Positions 1-7,102 of a DNA stretch of 14,111 nucleotides are shown here, in pieces. The stretch is from an uncultured Burkholderiaceae bacterium (lineage in GTDB: Bacteria; Pseudomonadota; Gammaproteobacteria; Burkholderiales; Burkholderiaceae). How positions within the stretch are numbered: position 1 is the first letter of the stretch; each line of letters starts with the position of its first letter. A program made the position numbers and the translations under genes. The stretch covers positions 1 to 14,111 of the forward strand of contig CALMPB010000026.1 in NCBI GenBank assembly GCA_937871985.1, given 5' to 3'. The notes under the pieces were generated by a model. The model worked only from the letters and a program-made list of their open reading frames with translations, was not told the origin of the DNA and searched no databases.

Positions 1-74
1 GGACGGGTAGCCCCGGCAGCGCCGGGGCCGCAGCGATTGAGGCCAAAACCTCCCCTGCCCTCCCGCACCGGGTT
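1..74. other. Non-coding left edge with a strong GC hairpin
   Basis: No coding frame is convincing here. Positions 10-17 and 21-28 form a perfect 8-bp GC-rich stem with a 3-nt loop. Neither strand has a T-run next to it, so it is not a standard intrinsic terminator. It could be the end signal of a gene left of the window. A smaller stem, 70-74 with 78-82, overlaps the start of the repeat array. Confidence 0.5.
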
Positions 75-200
75 AAGAACCCAACGGCACAGCTAAAAAA
101 ACCAACGATATCAGGTTAAAAACTCAACCAACATCGAACCAAGAACTCAACAGCATCGCGTCAAGAACTCGACCAACATCAGGCCAAGAACTCAGCCGCC
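75..200. repeat. Array of about six degenerate 22-bp direct repeats
   Basis: Units begin with AAGAAC or AAAAAC at positions 75, 97, 118, 141, 163 and 186, giving steps of 22, 21, 23, 22 and 23 bp. The approximate consensus is AAGAACTCAACCAACATC followed by 4-5 variable bases. The units starting at 118 and 163 are the closest pair; the last unit is partial and runs into the dsbD stop codon. There are no unique spacers, so this is not a CRISPR array. The period is not a multiple of three and matches about two helical turns. A function as protein-binding sites, or as a decayed minisatellite, is only a guess. Confidence 0.7.
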
Positions 201-2264
201 TACCACTCTCCTAAGTACTGCGGAAAAATCGCGGGCGTTCTTGAAGCCTACTACCCGTAAATCTTCCAACTGTTTGCCCTTTGCATCGAAGAACATGATC
301 CCCGGCGGCCCGAACAGCTTGAAACGCTTCAGCAGCGCCTGATCCGCCGGCGTGTTCTTCGTCACATCCGCCTGCACCAGCACCATCCGCGACATCAACT
401 GCGCCACTCCCGGATCGCTGAACGTAAAGCGCTCCATCTCGATGCACGACACGCACCAGTCGGCGTAGAAGTCCAGCATCACCGGCTTGTCCGTGCCCGC
501 CAGCAGCTTGTCCAGCTCCTCCACCGAACCCACGCGCGTAAACGCCGTTTTATAGGTAACCGGGGCCGCCGCCCTCCCCGAGCCAGCCGCCATACCATTC
601 GACGCAAACGGCGCCAAAGGCCGCAGCATGTCGCGCCCGCCGGCCAGCAGCCCCAGCAACTGCAAAGCCGCCCAGAACGCCAGCATCAACCCCACGGCCC
701 GCCAGGCGGCAAGGCCGGCCTGACGCTTCGAGGAAATCTCGCCGCCGGCCACCCGCCAGGAGGCAAACGCCCCCATGAGCAGGGCGGCGCACAACGCCAG
801 GAAGGCCCAGCCCACGATGGCGATCCAGGCGGGCAGCACCGGATTCACCATCCACCATGCGGTGGCCAGCAACAACATGCCGAACAGGCGCTTGACCCCG
901 TCCATCCAGGGCCCCGCCTTGGGCAGCAGGGCGCCCGACGTCGCACCCAGCACCAGCAGCAGTACGCCCTGGCCCCAGGCCATGGCAAACAGCGCGCTGC
1001 CGCCCAGAACCACATTGCCCGTCTGCGAGATGAAAAGCAGCACGCCGGCCAAGGGAGCCGCCACGCAAGGCCCCACGATAAGGGCCGACAGCATGCCCAT
1101 GACGAACGCACCGCCGAACCGGCCGCCGGGTATCTTGGCCATTTTGTCGTTCAGCGAAGACTGAACGCCCACCGGCGCCTGAAAGGTGAACACATCGAAC
1201 ATGGAAAGCGCCAGCAGCGCCAGCAGTACCGCAAAAATGCCCAATGCCCAGGGCGTCTGCAGCCAGGCGGAAAGGCCCGCGCCGGCCAGGCCGGCCGCAA
1301 TGCCCAGCACGGTGTACACCACCGACACACCCAATACGTACACGGCGGCCAGAGCCAGGCCGCGCAGACGCGACTTGCTGGCCCGCTGGCGCGCGTCGCC
1401 GGCGACCACGGCCAGCACGATGGGCGCCATGGGCAACACGCAGGGCGTGAACGTAAGCAGCACACCCAAAAGCAGGCACAGGCCCACTACCTTCAGCCAC
1501 CCCGCCCCTGCCAGGAACGAAGCCAGATCCACATCGCCGATGTCCAGAACGCTGGACGCCGATCCGGCGGAGCCAGGCGCCGCGCCCGGCGTTGCGCCGT
1601 TTTGCCCGGCGCTGCTTGCAGCCGCACCGCTTTGGGCGGCAGCGCCCAGAATGCCAGGCAGACCACGCCCGCTCGCCGCTCCGGAGGCGCTCATGGCGCC
1701 GGACGTCCGGGGCGTTTCATCGCGGGCCGCGGGAACGCTGGCCACCACGCCCTGCCCGCTCAAAGCGTATCCCTGGGCGGTGGGCGTCAAGGTTACCGTA
1801 CTGGTCATCGGCGGATAGCAAAGCCCCGCGTCGGCGCAGCCCTGGCCCGTCACCGACAGCGTTTGCGGCTGCGAAGCACCGACCTTTACCGGTATGCTGA
1901 TGGTGATCTGGTTGTGATAGACCTCGAGATTGCGGTCGAAGGTAGGGTCGTATTTGACGATGCCATGCGGATACACCGGTTGTCCAAGCCGGGCCGCCTC
2001 GGGCGCCAGGGCGAACTCGAACCGTTCGCGATACATGTAATAGCCCTTGGCAATCCGGAAATGCACATCGACCCGGTCGGGCGCGCTCATGGCCGCTGAA
2101 AAGACGAAGGCCACCTTGGGATCGAGAAAATTGTCTTCGGCCCGCGCATTGCGCCCATAGAGCGCGGCGAACACCATCAGAAGCAAGGCCAGCATCGCCA
2201 ACAGGCGGTGCATGACGGCGGGGAAAACTGGCGGGCGGACGCTGCCGCCGGTCGGATGCTGCAT
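192..2264 (-). CDS. dsbD: Thiol:disulfide interchange protein DsbD
   Basis: An inner-membrane protein that passes electrons from cytoplasmic thioredoxin to periplasmic partners (DsbC, DsbG, CcmG types). In the 690-aa product chosen here, a signal sequence near residues 18-42 is followed by the N-terminal alpha domain with the CADAGLC cysteine pair (143/149). An Ala/Gly/Ser-rich linker follows at about 170-245. The membrane beta domain carries FTPCVLP (Cys275) and VGPCVAAP (Cys400). The thioredoxin-like gamma domain has the motif WCVSC (604/607). All six redox cysteines are present. The linker makes it longer than the E. coli protein. Start: the ATG at 2264 has GGGA 9 nt upstream. The ATG at 2213 gives a cleaner 25-aa signal peptide but no ribosome binding site, and a TTG at 2294 is also open. 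cutA lies 98 bp upstream on the same strand, as in the E. coli cutA-dsbD pair. Confidence 0.95.
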   Translation of the reverse strand: MQHPTGGSVRPPVFPAVMHRLLAMLALLLMVFAALYGRNARAEDNFLDPKVAFVFSAAMSAPDRVDVHFRIAKGYYMYRERFEFALAPEAARLGQPVYPHGIVKYDPTFDRNLEVYHNQITISIPVKVGASQPQTLSVTGQGCADAGLCYPPMTSTVTLTPTAQGYALSGQGVVASVPAARDETPRTSGAMSASGAASGRGLPGILGAAAQSGAAASSAGQNGATPGAAPGSAGSASSVLDIGDVDLASFLAGAGWLKVVGLCLLLGVLLTFTPCVLPMAPIVLAVVAGDARQRASKSRLRGLALAAVYVLGVSVVYTVLGIAAGLAGAGLSAWLQTPWALGIFAVLLALLALSMFDVFTFQAPVGVQSSLNDKMAKIPGGRFGGAFVMGMLSALIVGPCVAAPLAGVLLFISQTGNVVLGGSALFAMAWGQGVLLLVLGATSGALLPKAGPWMDGVKRLFGMLLLATAWWMVNPVLPAWIAIVGWAFLALCAALLMGAFASWRVAGGEISSKRQAGLAAWRAVGLMLAFWAALQLLGLLAGGRDMLRPLAPFASNGMAAGSGRAAAPVTYKTAFTRVGSVEELDKLLAGTDKPVMLDFYADWCVSCIEMERFTFSDPGVAQLMSRMVLVQADVTKNTPADQALLKRFKLFGPPGIMFFDAKGKQLEDLRVVGFKNARDFSAVLRRVVGG

Positions 2265-2278
2265 GAGTCTTGTTCCCA

Positions 2279-2338
2279 GTAGCGGCGCTTGCAAGGTGTT
2301 GCGCCGCGGTTAATTCAAGAAGGCCAAAGCGCCGCTAC
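2279..2338 (-). promoter_or_regulatory. Long inverted repeat in the dsbD leader
   Basis: Arms 2279-2290 and 2327-2338 are perfect 12-bp complements with a 36-nt loop. The loop contains GCGCCGC at 2301-2307, which can also pair with 2282-2288, so the arm nearest dsbD has two mutually exclusive partners. On the minus strand the structure ends one base before the GGGA ribosome binding site of dsbD. There is no U-run, so it is not a plain terminator for cutA. A translational control role is inference. Confidence 0.5.
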
Positions 2339-2362
2339 GGTCGATCACGGCAAGGCACGAAA

Positions 2363-2689
2363 TCATTGCGCCACAGTCTGCTGGCGCACCCATTCGAGGT
2401 AGGGTTCCGAACCGCCCACGACCGGCACCACGAGAATTTCAGGCACTTCGTAAGGATGAAGCTGGGTCAGCCTTGCGGTAAGCGCCGGCAACAGCGCCCG
2501 GGCGGTTTTGATCGTCAGGGGAATCTCCTCGGTTCCTTCCATGACGCCCTTCCACATATACATGGACAAACTGGGCGCCCCCAGGTTCACGCAAGCCGCC
2601 AGGTTTTCCTCGATGAGGACGTGCGCGATGCGTTTGGCCAGCAGCAGATCGGGCGCATTGCTTAGAACCAGCACGACGTCGTGCGCCAT
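2363..2689 (-). CDS. cutA: Divalent-cation tolerance protein CutA
   Basis: A 108-aa protein of the CutA1 family: small, trimeric, ferredoxin-like-fold proteins associated with copper and divalent-metal tolerance, whose exact biochemical role is not settled. Family signatures are visible: NLAACVN near residue 29 (Cys33), MYMWKG near 43, and HPYEVPEI at 78-85 followed by the C-terminal helix with YLEW. Length is normal. The ATG at 2689 is preceded by GGAAAG at a suitable distance. A TTG 15 bp further upstream is in frame, but it would swallow that ribosome binding site. It is probably co-transcribed with dsbD, the familiar cutA-dsbD arrangement. It is divergent from the diguanylate cyclase gene. 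Confidence 0.93.
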   Translation of the reverse strand: MAHDVVLVLSNAPDLLLAKRIAHVLIEENLAACVNLGAPSLSMYMWKGVMEGTEEIPLTIKTARALLPALTARLTQLHPYEVPEILVVPVVGGSEPYLEWVRQQTVAQ

Positions 2690-2895
2690 TTTCTTTCCAT
2701 ACAAAGCGGATAACGGCCCATTTTAGCGTCACCCGCCGAATGTCGCGCCGGCGCCGGCTTTCACGGCTCGAAGCCGCCGGATACGAAAAGGTACAATCGC
2801 ACATGGATTCCGATGCTTGCATCGGCGCCGCGCAACGCCCTTTCCGTCCCAATCTGGTGCACGCCGGCCCGCCGGCAGCCTTCCAGGACACGCTT
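2690..2895. promoter_or_regulatory. Divergent intergenic region between cutA and the GGDEF gene
   Basis: This stretch should hold both promoters. For cutA, TAAAAT (minus strand, 2720-2725) is a plausible -10, but no good -35 sits at 16-18 bp. For the plus-strand gene, TACAAT at 2792-2797 is a plausible -10, again without a clear -35. A perfect 12-bp palindrome, GCCGGCGCCGGC, lies at 2747-2758, and a short stem pairs 2764-2768 with 2772-2776. If the plus-strand gene starts at 2896, this -10 would leave an untranslated leader of about 90 nt. Confidence 0.4.
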
Positions 2896-4629
2896 TTGGC
2901 CAACCACAGATTCTTCAAACACCTTATCGGCGTCCTCATTGCCATCGCGGGGTTTCTCGCGGCCACGACGGCCATGGCGGAAAACCTCATTGTTTCGCGC
3001 GGCATGCTGGAAGACAAAGCCGGCACGTTGACGATAGCCCAGGCCTCCGCCAGCCAGTTCACTCCCGCGGGATCGACGCTTGCTCAAGGCTACTCCGACT
3101 CGGCGTATTGGCTGCGCCTGCGGGTGCGCCGCCCTGCGACGGGCAGCAAAGTCGTGCTAAGCATAGGCCCGGCCCAGCTCGACGAAGTGCGTCTCTACGA
3201 GCGCGACGCGGGCGACCCCAGGGAATGGATCACTCGCGTCACGGGCGACCGCTATGCCTACGACGACCGTGACCGCGGCGACATCGCGCTGGGCTTCGCG
3301 GTCGACGTGCCGACTCCCGAAAAAACCTTTTATCTGCGGATAAAAACCACGAGCGCGCTTCAAGCCACCGTGGAGGCCCTGGAGCCACAACAGGCCAACC
3401 GCCAGAGCAGGCAGGCCGATCTCGTGCGCAATATTTTCATCGGGCTCATGCTGTGGGCCTTGATATGGGCCATAGACCACTACCTCGTGGAACGCGAGCC
3501 CGCCGTCGGCCTGTTCGCCCTTTACCAAGGGGTCTACATACTCTACGGCCTGGGCGCCACCGGTAATCTCGCGCCGTTTGCGCCTTACGAACTCCCCCAA
3601 TTGGCCGACTGGCTGAGCAATATTTCGGCCTGCGCCGCCTCGTTCACCTTCCTGCTGTTCAGCAGGGCGCTGCTGAAACTCTACGCCCCGCCGGGGCTGC
3701 GAGGGTTCTACCTGTTTTTCCTGGCGTTTCCCATCCAGCTTGCCGCCATGGCCTTCGGCCACACGCAAATGGCCTTGCGCATCGGCACCGTGGTCTCGCT
3801 GGCCGGCGCCTGGTACTGCGTGGCCCTGGCCTTTGCCGCCACGCAAGAGCAGGTTCCGGGCCGAAACATGCTGCGGGCGGTCTACGTCGTGCTTGCCCTC
3901 TTCGCCACCCTGTTCAGTTTGTCCGATCTTGGATGGGTGACGCTCGTCGATCTCTGCGCCAGAATGGAATGGGCCCTGATCATCCAGGGAATCGTAAGCA
4001 GCGGCCTGATATGCGCCATGCTGTACAGGCGCTTGCGCCAATCGCGAAAGGACGCGCAGCAGTCGGCCCTGACCCTTGCATTGTCGCAGCAGGCGCTGGA
4101 AATCGAGCGCGCCCATAAAAAGCAGGCGCAAGCCCATGCCCGCACCGACTACCTGACCGGACTGTTCAACCGGCGCCATTTCGTTGAACTGGTCGAGCGC
4201 GAGCTCGCGCGCGCGGCAACCAGCCGCAAGCCGCTGTCCTTGCTGATGATAGACGTCGACCACTTCAAGGAGGTCAACGATACCTGGGGCCACCATGGCG
4301 GCGATGCCGTGCTTCAGCAAATCGCCTCCCGAATCCGCGGCGCACTGCGTGAACAGGATATTCTGGGCCGTATTGGCGGCGAGGAATTCGCCGCCGCACT
4401 GATCGGCGCCGACAAGGGGCAGGCGCTTGAAATCGCACAGCGGATACGCACCGCGGCGGCCGATGCCGTCGTCGCCCTGCCGAACGGACAGTCGACGCGC
4501 ATCACCCTGTCGCTGGGTCTCACCCAGTTGAATGAGCAGGACGCCAGCCTGGACGACTTGCTTCACAAGGCCGACAAGGCCTTGTATCGCGCCAAGAACT
4601 CGGGACGCAACGCCGTCATGACGGCCTGA
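2896..4629 (+). CDS. 7TM-DISM diguanylate cyclase (membrane GGDEF sensor)
   Basis: Predicted to make c-di-GMP from two GTP at the inner membrane in response to a periplasmic signal. From the TTG start the product is 577 aa. A signal sequence ends ATTAMA at residue 28. A periplasmic beta-rich domain of the 7TMR-DISM extracellular type follows (about 30-170), then seven hydrophobic helices (about 177-378), a short coiled-coil linker (385-415), and a GGDEF domain. That domain starts at RTDYLTGLFNRR (416), has the substrate/metal stretch MIDVDHFKEVND (451), and the active loop GGEEF (494-498). REQD (485-488) lies exactly five residues before GGEEF, as expected of a product-inhibition I-site. The cyclase therefore looks active and feedback-controlled. 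Start: TTG 2896 has AGGA 7 nt upstream and puts the signal peptide at the N-terminus. ATG codons at 2740 and 2803 are in frame but add 52 or 31 residues before it. The specific ligand is unknown. Confidence 0.88.
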   Translation: MANHRFFKHLIGVLIAIAGFLAATTAMAENLIVSRGMLEDKAGTLTIAQASASQFTPAGSTLAQGYSDSAYWLRLRVRRPATGSKVVLSIGPAQLDEVRLYERDAGDPREWITRVTGDRYAYDDRDRGDIALGFAVDVPTPEKTFYLRIKTTSALQATVEALEPQQANRQSRQADLVRNIFIGLMLWALIWAIDHYLVEREPAVGLFALYQGVYILYGLGATGNLAPFAPYELPQLADWLSNISACAASFTFLLFSRALLKLYAPPGLRGFYLFFLAFPIQLAAMAFGHTQMALRIGTVVSLAGAWYCVALAFAATQEQVPGRNMLRAVYVVLALFATLFSLSDLGWVTLVDLCARMEWALIIQGIVSSGLICAMLYRRLRQSRKDAQQSALTLALSQQALEIERAHKKQAQAHARTDYLTGLFNRRHFVELVERELARAATSRKPLSLLMIDVDHFKEVNDTWGHHGGDAVLQQIASRIRGALREQDILGRIGGEEFAAALIGADKGQALEIAQRIRTAAADAVVALPNGQSTRITLSLGLTQLNEQDASLDDLLHKADKALYRAKNSGRNAVMTA

Positions 4630-4701
4630 CTCCCGCCCGGGAAGAACCTGCGGAAAACCCTCTTGCGCACACCGGCGAAAACGCCCACGCTCCCGGCCCT
4701 G

Positions 4702-4741
4702 AAAACAAAAACCCCGCGCACCGATTTGGCGAGCAGGGTTT
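4702..4741 (-). terminator. Rho-independent terminator of the spc-alpha block
   Basis: Read on the minus strand, a stem pairs 4736-4741 with 4709-4714 (AAACCC/GGGTTT). It continues with TGC/GCG (one G-U pair) and, after one mismatch, a further 4 bp closing a 5-nt loop. It is followed by TTTTTGTTTT. It lies about 46 bp past the rplQ stop, as expected for the end of the operon. The plus strand has no T-run after the stem, so it does not serve the GGDEF gene. Confidence 0.85.
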
Positions 4742-4752
4742 GAGGGGATAGC

Positions 4753-4781
4753 CGACGGCGAGGCCGAACGCCGCGCCGTCG
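4753..4781. other. Strong hairpin immediately after rplQ
   Basis: Arms 4753-4760 and 4774-4781 (CGACGGCG/CGCCGTCG) pair perfectly. After one mismatch, 4762-4764 pairs with 4770-4772, leaving a 5-nt loop. It begins 6 nt past the rplQ stop codon. There is no U-run on the minus strand. On the plus strand CGGGTTTT follows, so it might weakly stop read-through from the GGDEF gene. It could also protect the 3' end of the ribosomal mRNA. Confidence 0.5.
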
Positions 4782-4787
4782 CGGGTT

Positions 4788-5174
4788 TTATTCGGCGTCG
4801 TCGGCTTCTTCAACCTGGGGACGGTCGACCAGCTCCATGAAAGCCATGGGCGCGTTGTCGCCTTGGCGGAAGCCCATTTTCAGGACGCGGGTGTAGCCGC
4901 CGTTGCGCTCTTTGTAGCGCGGGCCGATTTCAGCGAACAGCTTGAGCACGGCATCGCGATCGCGCAGGCGGGCGAATGCCAGGCGCTTGTTGGCCAGGGT
5001 GTCTTCCTTGCCCAGCGTGATGAGGGGCTCGATGACGCGACGCAGTTCCTTGGCCTTGGGCAAGGTGGTCTTGATGGCTTCGTGGGTAAGCAGCGAAACG
5101 GCCATGTTGCGGAACATGGCAAGGCGATGGCTGCTGGTGCGGTTCAGTTTACGTAGTCCACTACGGTGACGCAT
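4788..5174 (-). CDS. rplQ: 50S ribosomal protein L17
   Basis: A 128-aa large-subunit protein and the last gene of the alpha-operon block. It begins [17 protein letters not shown], the L17 N-terminal signature, and continues with [25 protein letters not shown] short acidic tail rich in Asp and Glu closes it. The ATG at 5174 is preceded by AAAGGA. An in-frame start 30 bp upstream is open but would put the ribosome binding site inside the coding region. It lies 143 bp after rpoA, an unusually wide gap for this operon, and is followed by a hairpin and an intrinsic terminator. Confidence 0.98.
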   Translation of the reverse strand: MRHRSGLRKLNRTSSHRLAMFRNMAVSLLTHEAIKTTLPKAKELRRVIEPLITLGKEDTLANKRLAFARLRDRDAVLKLFAEIGPRYKERNGGYTRVLKMGFRQGDNAPMAFMELVDRPQVEEADDAE

Positions 5175-5199
5175 GATATTTCCTTTGAATCTTAATAAC

Positions 5200-5228
5200 G
5201 GCAAAAAAGGGGTTGCCCCGCATTTGCC
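5200..5228 (-). promoter_or_regulatory. Attenuator-like hairpin in the rpoA-rplQ gap
   Basis: On the minus strand GGGG-CAA-CCCC (5219-5209) is followed directly by six T residues (5208-5203), which looks like a short terminator. An outer stem pairs 5223-5228 with 5200-5205 (GGCAAA/TTTGCC) and would consume half of those T residues. The two foldings compete. The element sits about 13 nt before the rplQ ribosome binding site. A role in setting the rplQ-to-rpoA ratio is inference. Confidence 0.45.
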
Positions 5229-5230
5229 AT

Positions 5231-5256
5231 AAGTTGACCGGCTCTTCTATCAACTT
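5231..5256 (-). other. Second hairpin in the rpoA-rplQ gap
   Basis: AAGTTGA (5231-5237) and TCAACTT (5250-5256) form a perfect 7-bp stem with a 12-nt loop. No T-run follows on either strand. It lies just upstream, in the direction of transcription, of the attenuator-like element before rplQ. It may be a processing or stability element. Confidence 0.45.
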
Positions 5257-5317
5257 GCGTTGCGGGCCGGGTGGGAAAAGAACGGGACTTTAACACATGG
5301 CCAAAGCCCCGCACAAA

Positions 5318-6310
5318 TTACGGACGCTCCAGACCAACGGGCGGCCAGTTCTCGAGCTTCATGCCCAGAGTCAGACCACGTGCAGCCAGGACTTCCTTGA
5401 TTTCGTTGAGGGACTTGCGGCCCAGATTGGGAGTCTTGAGCAGCTCGTTCTCGGTGCGCTGGATGAGGTCGCCGATGTAGTAGATGTTTTCGGCTTTCAG
5501 GCAGTTGGCCGAACGCACGGTCAGCTCGAGATCGTCGACCGGACGCAGCAGCACGGGGTCGATCTGCTGCTGGGCATGGGCCGGAGCGCCGCCTTCGTAG
5601 GATTCGCCGGCGCCTTCAAGCGCGGCAAACACCGAGATCTGATCCATCAGGATGCGGGCCGATTGGCGCACCGCTTCTTCGGGCGAGATCACGCCGTTGG
5701 TTTGAATATCGAGGATCAGCTTGTCCAGGTCGGTGCGCTGTTCGACGCGGGCGCTTTGCACGGCATAGCTGACGCGGCGCACGGGGCTGAACGAAGCATC
5801 CAGGACGATGCGGCCAATGGTATGGGCACGGTCGTCGGCCAGGGCGCGCACATTGCCGGGCACATAGCCGCGGCCTTGCTCGACCTTGATATGCATTTCG
5901 AGCTTGCCGGCGTCGGTAAGGTTGGCAATGACGTGATCTGGATTGACGATCTCGACGTCGTGAGGCAGTTCGATGTCGCTGGCGACAACGACGCCCTGGC
6001 CTTGCTTGCGCAGCACCAGCGTGACTTCTTCGCGGTTGTGCAGCTTGAACACCACGCCCTTCAGGTTCATGAGGATGTCGACCACGTCTTCACGCACGCC
6101 GGCGATCGTGGAATACTCGTGCACCACGCCGGTCATTTGAACTTCGGTGGGCGCATAGCCGGTCATGGAGGAAAGCAGAATACGGCGCAGGGCATTGCCA
6201 AGAGTATGGCCATAGCCACGCTCGAACGGCTCCATGACGACGCGGGCGTGATTCTTGCCGACGGGTTCGACTTCGATAGAACGGGGTTTCAGAAAACCTT
6301 GAGACGACAT
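5318..6310 (-). CDS. rpoA: DNA-directed RNA polymerase alpha subunit
   Basis: A 330-aa protein whose dimer nucleates RNA polymerase assembly and whose C-terminal domain contacts UP elements and activators. The N-terminal domain spans about 1-235 and includes the assembly region [17 protein letters not shown] (33-48). A flexible linker at 236-250 is rich in Gly, Ala and Gln. The C-terminal domain has [13 protein letters not shown] (264-276), so Arg266, Asn269 and Lys272 keep the DNA-contact pattern, and [11 protein letters not shown] follows near 296. Length is normal. The ATG is preceded by AAGGAA. Unlike E. coli, it is set apart from rpsD by 157 bp and from rplQ by 143 bp, and both gaps carry hairpins. 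Confidence 0.99.
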   Translation of the reverse strand: MSSQGFLKPRSIEVEPVGKNHARVVMEPFERGYGHTLGNALRRILLSSMTGYAPTEVQMTGVVHEYSTIAGVREDVVDILMNLKGVVFKLHNREEVTLVLRKQGQGVVVASDIELPHDVEIVNPDHVIANLTDAGKLEMHIKVEQGRGYVPGNVRALADDRAHTIGRIVLDASFSPVRRVSYAVQSARVEQRTDLDKLILDIQTNGVISPEEAVRQSARILMDQISVFAALEGAGESYEGGAPAHAQQQIDPVLLRPVDDLELTVRSANCLKAENIYYIGDLIQRTENELLKTPNLGRKSLNEIKEVLAARGLTLGMKLENWPPVGLERP

Positions 6311-6467
6311 GTATGTTCCTTTTCAATACCCTCGGCTCGTTACACCGATAAGGCTGACGGACAATCCGGCGCAAAGCCGGCATAGGTATCGCAACAGCCC
6401 ACGTTCAGGCACAAGGCCTGGAAGTGGGCTGCGCGGCTTTACTGCATTGCCGGGATGATGCGGCAAA
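6311..6467 (-). promoter_or_regulatory. rpsD-rpoA intergenic region with three hairpins
   Basis: In transcription order there are three stems. The first pairs 6461-6466 with 6447-6452 (TTGCCG/CGGCAA, 8-nt loop). The second pairs 6424-6431 with 6395-6402 (CAGCCCAC/GTGGGCTG) and continues inward through most of the next eight positions to a 5-nt loop, so it is nearly 16 bp. The third pairs 6376-6380 with 6366-6370 (5-nt loop). None is followed by a U-run. No convincing internal promoter was seen; TTGTCC followed by a poor -10 is the best candidate. They could be processing sites or a protein-binding region that uncouples rpoA from the r-protein genes. Confidence 0.55.
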
Positions 6468-7091
6468 TTAGCGAGAATACAACTCGACGACCATCGATTC
6501 GTTGACGTCGCGGGCGACATCGGCGCGGTCGGGCATTTGCTTGAACGTGCCGCTGAACTTGCTGGCATCGACTTCGACCCACTGGGGGAAGCCTTGGCCC
6601 GAAGCCAGATCCAGCGATTCGCGGATGCGCAGCTGCGACTTGGATTTTTCGCGGATGGTGATGACGTCGCCGGGCTTCACGATGATGGAAGCGATGTCGG
6701 CGGTGTGGCCGTTCAGCTCGACGGAGCGGTGGTTGACCAGCTGGCGCGCTTCGGCGCGGGTCGAACCAAAGCCCATGCGATACACGACGTTGTCCAGGCG
6801 CGATTCCAGCAATTGAATCAGGGTCTCGCCAGTGTTGCCACGGCGACGCTCAGCTTCAGCGAAATACTTGCGGAACTGCTTTTCCAGGACGCCGTACATG
6901 CGCTTGAGCTTTTGCTTTTCGCGCAGTTGCAGGCCGAAGTCGGACGTGCGCGCACCGGAAGTGCGGCCGTGCTGACCAGGCTTGGATTCGATTTTGCATT
7001 TCGAATCGAGCGAACGACGTGCGCTCTTGAGGAACAGATCGGTACCCTCGCGGCGCGAGAGCTTGCATTTAGGTCCAATATAACGTGCCAT
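6468..7091 (-). CDS. rpsD: 30S ribosomal protein S4
   Basis: A 207-aa primary 16S rRNA-binding protein. In E. coli it also represses the alpha operon and takes part in antitermination. It starts [19 protein letters not shown]. Only two cysteines (9 and 32) are in the N-terminal region, so the four-cysteine zinc site of the C+ form is absent. The S4 RNA-binding domain is at about 97-152 ([21 protein letters not shown] and VKPGDVI). The rpsK stop codon is part of its ribosome binding site (TAAGGGAAA), with a gap of 11 bp, so translation is probably coupled. It is followed by the hairpin-rich gap before rpoA. Confidence 0.99.
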   Translation of the reverse strand: MARYIGPKCKLSRREGTDLFLKSARRSLDSKCKIESKPGQHGRTSGARTSDFGLQLREKQKLKRMYGVLEKQFRKYFAEAERRRGNTGETLIQLLESRLDNVVYRMGFGSTRAEARQLVNHRSVELNGHTADIASIIVKPGDVITIREKSKSQLRIRESLDLASGQGFPQWVEVDASKFSGTFKQMPDRADVARDVNESMVVELYSR

Positions 7092-7102
7092 TGTGCTTTC
7101 CC

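Noticed and set aside
95..120. Possible dsbD terminator at the T-rich stretch (minus strand) in the repeats
   Set aside because: Only a 4-bp AACC/GGTT stem with a 10-nt loop precedes the T7 run, too weak to call.
75..200. Possible CRISPR array in the 22-bp repeats
   Set aside because: The whole period is only 21-23 bp, repeats are degenerate, there are no separate unique spacers, and no cas genes are present.
3157..4566. Long minus-strand open frame antisense to the diguanylate cyclase gene
   Set aside because: The plus-strand frame has complete domain signatures; the antisense product shows no recognisable domain and no proper start context.
6330..6365. Internal promoter for rpoA (TTGTCC with 16-bp spacer)
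   Set aside because: The matching -10 (TAACGA) is poor, so there is not enough to support a promoter.
5297..6385. Plus-strand frame covering rpoA
   Set aside because: It is a composition shadow of rpoA; the minus-strand protein is an unmistakable full-length alpha subunit.
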